NCBI GenBank assembly: GCA_017958465.1
Contig: JAGDCQ010000152.1
Location: forward strand, 1 to 11,137
From: Lachnospiraceae bacterium
GTDB taxonomy: Bacteria; Bacillota; Clostridia; Lachnospirales; Lachnospiraceae
Reading direction: 5' to 3'
DNA length: 11,137 nt
The first letter of the stretch is position 1. Each line of letters opens with the position of its first letter. This document shows, in pieces, positions 1-5,659 of this stretch. The position numbers and the translations under genes are program-made. The notes beneath the pieces were generated by a model, which worked only from the letters and a program-made list of their open reading frames with translations, was not told the origin of the DNA and searched no databases.

Positions 1-191
1 AAACCGTATATATTCCCGGCCGAGTCCTCTCCGGCTGACAACAGGCTTCCCGCGTCATCGGAGCTTACACTGAGGCCCAGCTCCGAAAGCCTGTCATACA
101 GGTACGCGGCTATTATCTTTTCGTGAAAGGACTCCGAATCAAATGAGACCAGAGTTCTGTATTCATCCAGCATACGCTCCTTATTGACCAT
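1..191 (-). CDS. M20-family peptidase (peptidase T-like), 5' part only
   Basis: Only the first 63 codons are present; the gene runs off the left edge. The N-terminus reads MVNKERMLDEYRTLVSFDSE, then a helix (about residues 22-40) ending in RLSELGL, then SAGEDSAGNIYG around residues 52-63. This order (helix, 'L-V-x-x-D-S-E', helix ending in LxELG, then an acidic loop before GN) is typical of the start of M20/PepT-like metallopeptidases. The metal ligands lie beyond the edge and cannot be checked. The start at 191 is supported by GGAGGA seven bases upstream, lying inside the end of the malY-like gene. The ATG overlaps that gene's stop region by 11 bases, so the two are probably translationally coupled. 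A role in releasing amino acids from a peptide or N-acylated sulfur amino acid would fit the neighbours, but this is inference. Family call moderate, substrate unknown. Confidence 0.6.
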   Translation of the reverse strand, partial: MVNKERMLDEYRTLVSFDSESFHEKIIAAYLYDRLSELGLSVSSDDAGSLLSAGEDSAGNIYG

Positions 192-1371
192 CTGCTGCTC
201 CTCCCAATGCATTTCGCAGTTTTTCGAGTGCCTTTTTAAGTACCGATCTCGGACAGGCAATATTTACCCTTTCGAAAAGCTCCCCGCTCCTGCCGAATAT
301 ATTGCCGGCGTCGAGCCAAAGCCCGGCTTTATACACTATCAGATCATTCAGTTCTTTATCCGTCAGTCCCAGTCCCCTGCAGTCGAGCCACGCAAGGTAG
401 GTGCCCTCCGGCTCAACAAGGCGGATCCCGGGGATATTCTTTTTCAGGTACTCCCTAAGGAACGCAAGGTTTCCCCCAAGATACGAAAGAAGCTCTTTGT
501 GCCACTCCCCGCCGTATCTGTAGGCTGCTTCGCAGGCCACTATCCCCATGATGTTGGATTGGGAATAACCCTTTTTGTTTTGAGCCTTAAGGAACTTTTC
601 CCGGATGACCGGATCCGGTATATAGATATTGGCATTGTGAAGACCGGCCAGATTAAATGTCTTCGACGGAGACGTGCACACGGCATATCCGGGCTTTGCC
701 GCCTCCTTTAATGCCGCAAAAGAATGAAAACTGTGCCCCGGATATATAAAATCCGCGTGGATCTCATCCGAAACAACAAAGACACCGTTCCTTTCGCATA
801 TATCAAGTATCTTTTCAAGTTCTTCCAAAGTCCACACCCGCCCCACGGGATTGTGGGGGTTGCAGAGGAGATACAGCTTCACATCATTTTCGATGATCTT
901 TTTTTCAAGATCCTCAAAGTCTATCCCGTAGCGGCCCTCAGAATAAACAAGGTCGCTGGTTACAAGCTTTCGCTCATTGTCCGCTATTGCCTCAAAAAAA
1001 GGATAATAGACCGGCGGGTTTATCAGCACCCCGTCCCCCTTTTCGGTGAGGGCTTCTATGAAATTGCAGATTGCAAAGACCACGCCGCAGGTCAGCACCA
1101 CACTCTCCGGCTCCGGGGTCCATCCAAAATGCGTTCCTGCCCAGGCCGACAAAGCCTCAAAATACCCGTCAAAAGGCTCAGAATACCCAAAAATCCCGTG
1201 TTCCGCCTTTTTTACCAGCGCCTCCGTAACCTCCTTTGGCGCAGGGAAATCCATATCCGCCACCAAGAGCGGAAGTATTCCTTCCGGTTTCCCGCGTTTT
1301 ACCGCAAAATCGTATTTTAACGAGTTTGTGCCACGTCTTTCCCTGATCTCATCAAAATCATATTTACCCAT
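181..1371 (-). CDS. malY: MalY/PatB-type PLP-dependent C-S beta-lyase (cystathionine beta-lyase)
   Basis: This 396-residue protein has the usual length of the MalY/PatB branch of fold-type I aminotransferases. Visible markers are the N-terminal YDFDEIRERRGTNSLKYD (residues 4-21), LLVADMDFPAP (35-45), the NPHNPVGRVW loop with Asn171, SDEIHADF with Asp202 that would bind the pyridine nitrogen, SPSKTFNLAG with Lys237 as the likely PLP lysine, and a C-terminal Arg in NIACPRS for the substrate carboxylate. Family members cleave cystathionine to homocysteine, pyruvate and ammonia, or cysteine to sulfide. Its ATG overlaps the stop of the upstream MetB-family gene by 8 bases (ATGGGTAA), which argues for the second step of transsulfuration towards methionine. 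A GAGGCAGG sequence upstream can serve as ribosome binding site. Some MalY-type proteins also have regulatory or aminotransferase roles, so the exact activity is inferred. Confidence 0.88.
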   Translation of the reverse strand: MGKYDFDEIRERRGTNSLKYDFAVKRGKPEGILPLLVADMDFPAPKEVTEALVKKAEHGIFGYSEPFDGYFEALSAWAGTHFGWTPEPESVVLTCGVVFAICNFIEALTEKGDGVLINPPVYYPFFEAIADNERKLVTSDLVYSEGRYGIDFEDLEKKIIENDVKLYLLCNPHNPVGRVWTLEELEKILDICERNGVFVVSDEIHADFIYPGHSFHSFAALKEAAKPGYAVCTSPSKTFNLAGLHNANIYIPDPVIREKFLKAQNKKGYSQSNIMGIVACEAAYRYGGEWHKELLSYLGGNLAFLREYLKKNIPGIRLVEPEGTYLAWLDCRGLGLTDKELNDLIVYKAGLWLDAGNIFGRSGELFERVNIACPRSVLKKALEKLRNALGGAADGQ

Positions 1372-2500
1372 GTATAGCCTGCCTCAAGTCTTCTATCAGA
1401 TCCCTGATGTTTTCTATTCCGGTTGAAATCCTTAAAAACCTGTCGTTGATACCCCTTGCTTCACGCTCTGCTTTTGGAACGTCCGCATGCGTCTGCAGCA
1501 TGGGATATGTGATGAGGGAGTCCACTCCCCCAAGGGACTCCGCGTACTGAAAGACCTTGACGCGCGCAAGTATCTGCTTTGCGAGTTCTGCGCTATCCAC
1601 CTCAACAGATATCATACCTCCAAAGCCGGTTGCCTGCCCCCGGTTGATCCTGTTACCCTCTGTTCCTTCGATCCCGACATAATAAACCTTTTTCACTGCC
1701 GGCTCCGTCTGAAGATATTCCGCGATCTTACAGGCATTTTCGCTGATCCTGTCCATCCTCACCGGAAGGGTTTTTATCCCTCTTTCGATCAGAAAGGCAT
1801 CAAACGGGGCCAGCTGCCCGCCTATAGTCTTAGAACAGTAAAGAACCCTGTCGGCAAGTTCCCGGGTCTTTGTGACCACAAATCCCGCCAGGGTATCGTT
1901 ATGTCCTCCGAGATACTTTGTTCCCGAATGGATCACTATATCTGCCCCAAGGGAAAGGGGCTTTTGATAATATGGCGTGAGAAATGTATTGTCCACGTAG
2001 AGCAGCGCTCCCGCCTCGTGTGCAAGCCTTCCGATCTCCCTGATGTCTGTAACGTGCATCAGAGGGTTTGACGGCGTCTCGATGTAAAAAAGCCTTGTGT
2101 TGGGCTTTATAAGGGCCTTTACGGCATCGATATCGGAGGTGTCGGTAAAATCAAACTCTATGCCATTACAGGCACACACGTTATTGAAAAGCCTAAGTGC
2201 CCCGCCGTAGAGGTCGTCTGTGGCGATCACGTGATCACCGGACTTTAACAGCATCATCGCCACGGTGATGGCTGTCATGCCGGATGAAAATGCAAAAGCG
2301 TCGGCACCGCCCTCAAGCGCTGCGACAGTCTGCTCAAGGTGACGTCTAGTGGGATTGGAAAGCCTTGAATAGCTGTAATCCGACGGGACATCAACGCCCT
2401 TGTGAACAAAAGTTGCGGACTGACAGATGGGCATGGATAACGTTCCCCACTCGTCTTTTTTGTTTTGATCCGCATGTAAACAGAGTGTTTCGAATTCCAT
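1364..2500 (-). CDS. metB: Cys/Met-metabolism PLP enzyme (cystathionine gamma-synthase or gamma-lyase family)
   Basis: The protein has 378 residues, full length for the MetB/MetC/CGL family. Motifs in order: YSR at 44-46 (phosphate contact with the partner subunit), EGGADAFAFSSGMTAI around 63-78, ETPSNP at 141-146, YVDNTF with Asp170, HSGTKYLGGHND with Lys195 as the PLP lysine, and ESLGGVDSLITYP with RISTGIEN near the C-terminus. The family makes cystathionine from cysteine plus an activated homoserine, or splits it in the gamma direction; these motifs do not decide which. The overlapping MalY-type beta-lyase downstream favours the synthase direction (cysteine to homocysteine). An in-frame TAA 12 bases upstream rules out a longer start. 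The best purine run, AAGGGG, sits 15 bases from the ATG, unusually far, so translation may be weak or use the nearer AAAGA. It is the first gene of its operon. The symbol is provisional. Confidence 0.85.
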   Translation of the reverse strand: MEFETLCLHADQNKKDEWGTLSMPICQSATFVHKGVDVPSDYSYSRLSNPTRRHLEQTVAALEGGADAFAFSSGMTAITVAMMLLKSGDHVIATDDLYGGALRLFNNVCACNGIEFDFTDTSDIDAVKALIKPNTRLFYIETPSNPLMHVTDIREIGRLAHEAGALLYVDNTFLTPYYQKPLSLGADIVIHSGTKYLGGHNDTLAGFVVTKTRELADRVLYCSKTIGGQLAPFDAFLIERGIKTLPVRMDRISENACKIAEYLQTEPAVKKVYYVGIEGTEGNRINRGQATGFGGMISVEVDSAELAKQILARVKVFQYAESLGGVDSLITYPMLQTHADVPKAEREARGINDRFLRISTGIENIRDLIEDLRQAIHG

Positions 2501-2561
2501 ACGTTGTCTTTAAATCCCCTTTCTTTTTAGGGTTAATGTTAACACCGCAGCTCCTGCGTGT

Positions 2562-2591
2562 ATAATACACCGTTATTATCGTTCGTGATAA
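2562..2591 (-). promoter_or_regulatory. Candidate promoter of the metB-malY-peptidase operon
   Basis: Reading the minus strand, TTATCA (2591-2586) and TATTAT (2567-2562) are separated by 18 bases and make a plausible weak sigma-70-type promoter. The -35 matches four of six consensus bases and the -10 five of six. Transcription would start near 2555 and give a leader of about 55 bases. A small hairpin, CGCAG-GAG-CTGCG at 2558-2546, falls at the presumed start site. A poor -35 overlapped by a dyad is what one expects of an activator-dependent promoter, but this is inference from sequence only. Confidence 0.45.
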
Positions 2592-2603
2592 CCTGTGCTT
2601 ATC
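2587..2603 (-). promoter_or_regulatory. Candidate LysR-type operator (GATAA-N7-TTATC dyad)
   Basis: A perfect 5-bp inverted repeat, GATAAGCACAGGTTATC on the minus strand, contains the T-N11-A core (ATAA-N7-TTAT) typical of LysR-family binding sites. It overlaps the candidate -35 of the metB operon and lies about 100 bases downstream of the terminator-ended lysR gene. A second perfect dyad (ATAATA-N6-TATTAT, 2562-2579) covers the -10, and GTGTATAATACAC at 2558-2570 is itself palindromic. Binding by the adjacent LysR regulator is inferred from position and symmetry. Confidence 0.45.
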
Positions 2604-2630
2604 GCAGGACAGAAAGTCCCAAGCTGCACG

Positions 2631-2665
2631 AAAAAAAGGGTCCGGAGCCTTTTCAGCTCCGGATC
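2631..2665 (-). terminator. Rho-independent terminator of the lysR gene
   Basis: The arms TCCGGAGC (2663-2656 on the minus strand) and GCTCCGGA (2648-2641) form a perfect 8-bp GC-rich stem with a 7-base loop. The stem extends by a wobble and a C-G pair, and is followed on the minus strand by CCC and seven T (2637-2631). The lysR stop codon TGA (2655-2653) lies in the loop, and the upstream arm encodes the last residues of LysR. It separates the regulators from the metB operon. Confidence 0.85.
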
Positions 2666-3564
2666 TCCTTGTATTTAAGCAATTCTTCAACATACGCTTC
2701 TCCGTATTTGGAGAGCTTACCGTTCTTTCTCGTGATATACCCTATGATCAGCGGATCCTCTTCTTTAAGCTTTACGGACACCATTCCCTTAAGAACAGCG
2801 TCATCTTTTGCGAGCATTCCCGAGCCTATCGAATATCCTCCGAGCTCTGCGATCATCTCCATGGTCGTAGCCCTGTCGTCGGATTTAATGGCTTTCTCAA
2901 AAACATAATCGGCCATTGCCTCCTCGTTCAGGTAAAACGAGCCCTGCTCGCTCTGATCGAACATGATGCAAGGATAGTCCCTAAGCTCCTCTATCGATAT
3001 CTCTGTCCGTTTTGCGTATTTGTGGTCCTTCCAGAAGTATGCGTAGGTCTCCCTTTGCATGAGCGGCACAAACTCCAGCCCGTACTCCCGGAAAAGCTTT
3101 TTGATTATCTTTTCGTTCGCCCCGGAATATGAAACGATGCCCACCTCGCTTTTGAGGTCCCGGACATGCTGCAATACCTTGTTTGTCTTCGTTTCATGTA
3201 TGCTGAAGCTGTACTTTGGCAGATCAAAACGCTTGATCACATTTGTAAAGGATTTTATCGCAAAGTTGTAATGCTGCGTCGAAACGGAAAAAGATTCCGT
3301 GTTTTTCCCGTTGTTGAGATACTTATCCTCTATGATCACGTACTGGCTCACGGCTTTTTTCGCATAGTTTAAAAACTCGCTTCCCTCCGGTGTCAGCGAG
3401 ATACCCTTGTTTGTACGTTCAAAAATACGGATCCCAAGCTCCTCCTCCAGTTCCCGTATACTCACCGACAGAGCCGGCTGTGAAACAAAGAGCTTAGTGG
3501 CAGCTTCCCTGATGGATTCCGAAGATGCAGTCTCGATAACGTACCTTAGCTGGTTTAGATTCAT
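2653..3564 (-). CDS. LysR-family transcriptional regulator
   Basis: This 303-residue protein has the normal length of a LysR-type regulator. Residues 1-60 carry the winged helix-turn-helix: MNLNQLRYVIETASSESIRE, then AATKLFVSQPALSVSIRELE, then LGIRIFERTNKGISLTPEG. Residues from about 88 onwards form the effector-binding domain, with no trans-membrane or extra domains. The start has an AAAGG sequence eight bases upstream. It follows the Rrf2 gene by 56 bases and may be co-transcribed with it; I see no convincing promoter of its own in the gap. It is read towards the metB operon, whose promoter carries a LysR-like dyad. By analogy with CysB/CmbR/MetR-type regulators of sulfur amino-acid genes, it is a good candidate activator of that operon, with an O-acetyl amino acid or homocysteine as possible effector. 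Target and effector are inference. Confidence 0.9.
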   Translation of the reverse strand: MNLNQLRYVIETASSESIREAATKLFVSQPALSVSIRELEEELGIRIFERTNKGISLTPEGSEFLNYAKKAVSQYVIIEDKYLNNGKNTESFSVSTQHYNFAIKSFTNVIKRFDLPKYSFSIHETKTNKVLQHVRDLKSEVGIVSYSGANEKIIKKLFREYGLEFVPLMQRETYAYFWKDHKYAKRTEISIEELRDYPCIMFDQSEQGSFYLNEEAMADYVFEKAIKSDDRATTMEMIAELGGYSIGSGMLAKDDAVLKGMVSVKLKEEDPLIIGYITRKNGKLSKYGEAYVEELLKYKEIRS

Positions 3565-3579
3565 GTGTACCGCCTTTCG

Positions 3580-3605
3580 GGCAGGTATTTTTACCCTGCC
3601 TTTTT
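3580..3605. other. Inverted repeat between rrf2 and lysR
   Basis: GGCAGG (3580-3585) pairs with CCTGCC (3595-3600), extended by TA/TA across one bulged C, with a TTTT loop. On the plus strand it is followed by TTTTT (3601-3605), so it has the shape of a terminator for transcription against the genes. On the minus strand the T run is replaced by CGAAAGG, the lysR ribosome binding site region, so there it would act only as a leader or intercistronic hairpin. It lies 16 bases upstream of the lysR start. Confidence 0.5.
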
Positions 3606-3620
3606 GATCGCAGGTCGGTA

Positions 3621-4016
3621 TTACAGCAGATCTTTCAGGGTTTTCCCGAAAAAGAATTCATGTACCATCTTGCTGTACTCCTCCCAAAGTGGCAGCGTTT
3701 TACACTTTTCTCTCCTGTCGCAATAATATGAACTGTCCGCAAGGCAAGCCACAGGCTCCAAACTGCCCTCCATAAGTTCAAGTATCTCCCCTAAAGGGTA
3801 GTCTTCCGGCTGCCGGCTCAGCCTGTAGCCGCCGCCCTTTCCGCTCACGCCAAACAAAAGGCCGCCCTGCACAAGATCCTTGACGATTATCTCGAGATAT
3901 TTTTTCGAGATACCCTGCCTTTCGGCTATGTCCTTGAGAGGCACAAAGCCCTCTCCTCCTGTTTCCGCAAGGTCCAGCATCACTCTGATAGCGTATCTTC
4001 CCCTTGTTGAGATCAT
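3621..4016 (-). CDS. Rrf2-family transcriptional regulator with IscR-like cysteine triad
   Basis: This is a 131-residue protein of typical Rrf2 length. The N-terminus MISTRGRYAIRVMLDLA is the family hallmark. The winged helix lies at about 25-65 (LKDIAERQGISKKYLEIIVK, then GVSGKGGGYRLSR). Three cysteines, C91, C99 and C105, occupy the region that binds the [2Fe-2S] cluster in IscR (C92, C98, C104 in E. coli), although the spacing is seven and five residues rather than five and five. Bacillus CymR, the cysteine-metabolism member of the family, lacks such a triad, so this protein may sense iron-sulfur or redox state rather than a CysK complex. It lies directly after the cysK fusion, behind its own promoter and dyad, and ahead of lysR. 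A GGGAGG sequence sits eight bases before the ATG. Control of cysteine or Fe-S supply is inferred from context. Confidence 0.9.
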   Translation of the reverse strand: MISTRGRYAIRVMLDLAETGGEGFVPLKDIAERQGISKKYLEIIVKDLVQGGLLFGVSGKGGGYRLSRQPEDYPLGEILELMEGSLEPVACLADSSYYCDRREKCKTLPLWEEYSKMVHEFFFGKTLKDLL

Positions 4017-4046
4017 AAAAAAAGCCTCCCTGTTATCGCATTTGTA

Positions 4047-4079
4047 TTACCTATTATACTGCAAGGTAAATAGGTAAAT
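4047..4079. promoter_or_regulatory. Candidate Rrf2 operator: wide dyad plus direct repeat
   Basis: TTACCTATT (4047-4055) and AATAGGTAA (4069-4077) are perfect 9-bp inverted arms separated by 13 bases, and they flank the spacer of the rrf2 promoter. A third half-site makes a direct repeat GGTAAAT at 4065-4071 and 4073-4079, so three copies of the same 7-8 base element lie in 33 bases. The layout fits autoregulation by the Rrf2 protein, which is an inference from position. Confidence 0.5.
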
Positions 4080-4082
4080 CAA
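4053..4082 (-). promoter_or_regulatory. Promoter of rrf2 (and probably lysR)
   Basis: On the minus strand TTGATT (4082-4077) is followed after 18 bases by a consensus TATAAT (4058-4053), about 37 bases before the rrf2 ATG. The -10 is perfect and the -35 matches four of six positions. Both hexamers overlap the TTACCTATT/AATAGGTAA dyad, so a bound repressor would block RNA polymerase. Confidence 0.7.
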
Positions 4083-4115
4083 GAGCAAAAAGAAGGCGAA
4101 TGCATACATAATGAT

Positions 4116-4157
4116 AAAGCCGCACGATCACGGGCTTTTCCATGGTCCTGCGGCTTT
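4116..4157. terminator. Hairpin downstream of the cysK fusion, possible terminator
   Basis: AAAGCCGCA (4116-4124) and TGCGGCTTT (4149-4157) form a perfect 9-bp stem around a 24-base loop. It starts about 15 bases after the cysK stop and ends before the rrf2 promoter. The T run after the stem is short in both directions (TTTAT on the minus strand, TTTT on the plus strand). It may be a weak or bidirectional terminator; partial readthrough into rrf2 cannot be excluded. Confidence 0.5.
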
Positions 4158-4171
4158 TCGCATCAGTTTTA

Positions 4172-5659
4172 TCAAGATCTGTCGGTAAGCTTTCTAAAGA
4201 TTGCCAGAGGATTATGTTTTGTCTCAAGCTTCTTGCGGTTATCACCCGGCAGGTATTCCTTAAGAGTGGTGCGGAGTATCTCATCCGTGATCTTTGTGGC
4301 ATCCAGCACATACTGTTCACACTGGATCTTGTGCTCTGCCGAGTTCCACTTAACGTTTCTTGTAAGGACCCTGCAGCACATAGCCTTATGCGCCGCCCTG
4401 AAGCGGTCATGAAGCTCTCTTGAAGCCGAAAAGGCTATACGTTCGGACTCGTAGTTCTTGTTCCTGCCTGCCACAAGCCCAAGCACCATCATACAGCCTG
4501 TAACGGCACCACAGCAGCAGCCCGACTCACCAAGGCCTGAGCCGAAGCCGGTAGATATCTTGTAATCATCCGGTGAAAAGCCCAGGTTATAAACCTCGTT
4601 AAAGGCCCGAAGCACTGCCTCACTGCAATACAGGCCGTTCCTGAAATATCGGAGGGAAAGGGCGCTGGCCTCGGGAAGCCCGTCGTAATCTGCAGCATTG
4701 TCCTCGATTGGCACATTCTTAAAGGACTCGTTGTCCACAAAGTCGTCAAACAGCCAGGTGGTAAGGTACCTCTCTCCGGAATCCGGGAAAAGTGTTACTA
4801 TCCTCTTTCCCGCGTTTTCGGGCCTCTTTGACAGCTCGATCGCAGCCCAGGCCGCAGCCGCCGAGGATATTCCCACAAGCAGGCCCTCCTGCTTTGCAAG
4901 GGCGTGTGCCATGGCGCTTGCATCCTCATCTATTACAGTGATTATCTCATCTATGATATCCATGTTAAGAACATCCGGGATGAAGCCCGCGCCGATGCCC
5001 TGTATCCTGTGGGGCGCAGCTATTCCGCCCGAAAGCACTGCAGACTTGAAAGGCTCAACGGCAACTATCTTTACGTCGGGATTCCGCTGTTTAAGCACTT
5101 CTCCAACGCCTGTTATGGTGCCGCCTGTACCGACTCCCGCAACAAATATATCCACTTTACCGTCGGTATCGCGCCATATCTCCTCTGCTGTTGTCTTCCT
5201 GTGGATCGCGGGGTTGCTGGGATTTGCAAACTGCTGGGGTATAAAGGCGTTTGGAATGGTCCGAGCCAGCTCCTCAGCTTTCTTAACAGAACCTTCCATG
5301 CCGTCGTAAGCCTCTGTAAGGACTATCTCCGCTCCAAGGGACTTAAGGATCTTCCTTCTTTCCACGCTCATAGTCTCGGGCATGGTAAGGATCAGCTTGT
5401 ACCCTCTTATGGCGCTCACGAAAGCAAGGCCTATGCCGGTGTTGCCGCTGGTAGGCTCGATGAGCGTATCCCCGGGCTTGATCCTGCCGGCCTTTTCCGC
5501 CTCATCGATCATGTTGAAGCCCACACGGTCCTTAACACTTGAGAGGGGGTTGAACATCTCAAGCTTTGCAACCACCTCGGCCACGCCTGTATTCACCTTG
5601 TTGATCTTCACAAGAGGTGTGTTGCCGAGCAGTTCTGTCAGATCATTTGCTATCTTCAT
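4172..5659 (-). CDS. cysK: Cysteine synthase fused to a C-terminal C_GCAxxG_C_C-type Cys-rich domain
   Basis: A single open frame encodes 495 residues, against about 310 for ordinary CysK. Residues 1-308 are a complete O-acetylserine sulfhydrylase: LGNTPLVKI (11-19), NPLSSVKDR with PLP Lys43, TSGNTG (70-75), GTGGT phosphate loop (177-181), GISSAAAA (263-270, where GISSGAA is usual) and FPDSGERYLTTW (291-302). After a linker (about 309-332) comes a Cys-rich domain: YCSEAVL with C345, GFGSGLGESGCCCGAVTG with C381-C383, C389, then MCCR with C428/C429 and QCEQYV with C447. This matches the spacing of the C_GCAxxG_C_C family, a presumed redox or metal-binding domain of unknown function. The start at 5659 is chosen because GGAGG lies six bases upstream; an extension to TTG at 5677 lacks this. 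It overlaps the ABC ATPase gene by 17 bases. Cysteine synthesis is well supported; the extension's role is unknown. Confidence 0.92.
   Translation of the reverse strand: MKIANDLTELLGNTPLVKINKVNTGVAEVVAKLEMFNPLSSVKDRVGFNMIDEAEKAGRIKPGDTLIEPTSGNTGIGLAFVSAIRGYKLILTMPETMSVERRKILKSLGAEIVLTEAYDGMEGSVKKAEELARTIPNAFIPQQFANPSNPAIHRKTTAEEIWRDTDGKVDIFVAGVGTGGTITGVGEVLKQRNPDVKIVAVEPFKSAVLSGGIAAPHRIQGIGAGFIPDVLNMDIIDEIITVIDEDASAMAHALAKQEGLLVGISSAAAAWAAIELSKRPENAGKRIVTLFPDSGERYLTTWLFDDFVDNESFKNVPIEDNAADYDGLPEASALSLRYFRNGLYCSEAVLRAFNEVYNLGFSPDDYKISTGFGSGLGESGCCCGAVTGCMMVLGLVAGRNKNYESERIAFSASRELHDRFRAAHKAMCCRVLTRNVKWNSAEHKIQCEQYVLDATKITDEILRTTLKEYLPGDNRKKLETKHNPLAIFRKLTDRS

Noticed and set aside
184..1320. 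Plus-strand open frames opposite the malY-like gene
   Set aside because: Shadows of a conserved aminotransferase gene; no family motif in the translations.
2501..2640. SAM riboswitch or T-box leader before metB
   Set aside because: The leader after the likely start site is only about 55 bases and shows none of the conserved S-box or T-box blocks.
2391..2693. 100-codon minus-strand frame across the metB promoter
   Set aside because: It spans the lysR terminator, the promoter and the start of metB in another frame, and its composition is not protein-like.
4698..5542. Plus-strand open frames of about 200 codons opposite cysK
   Set aside because: They lie wholly antisense to a gene with clear catalytic motifs, show no recognisable domain, and have no promoter or ribosome site that I can see.
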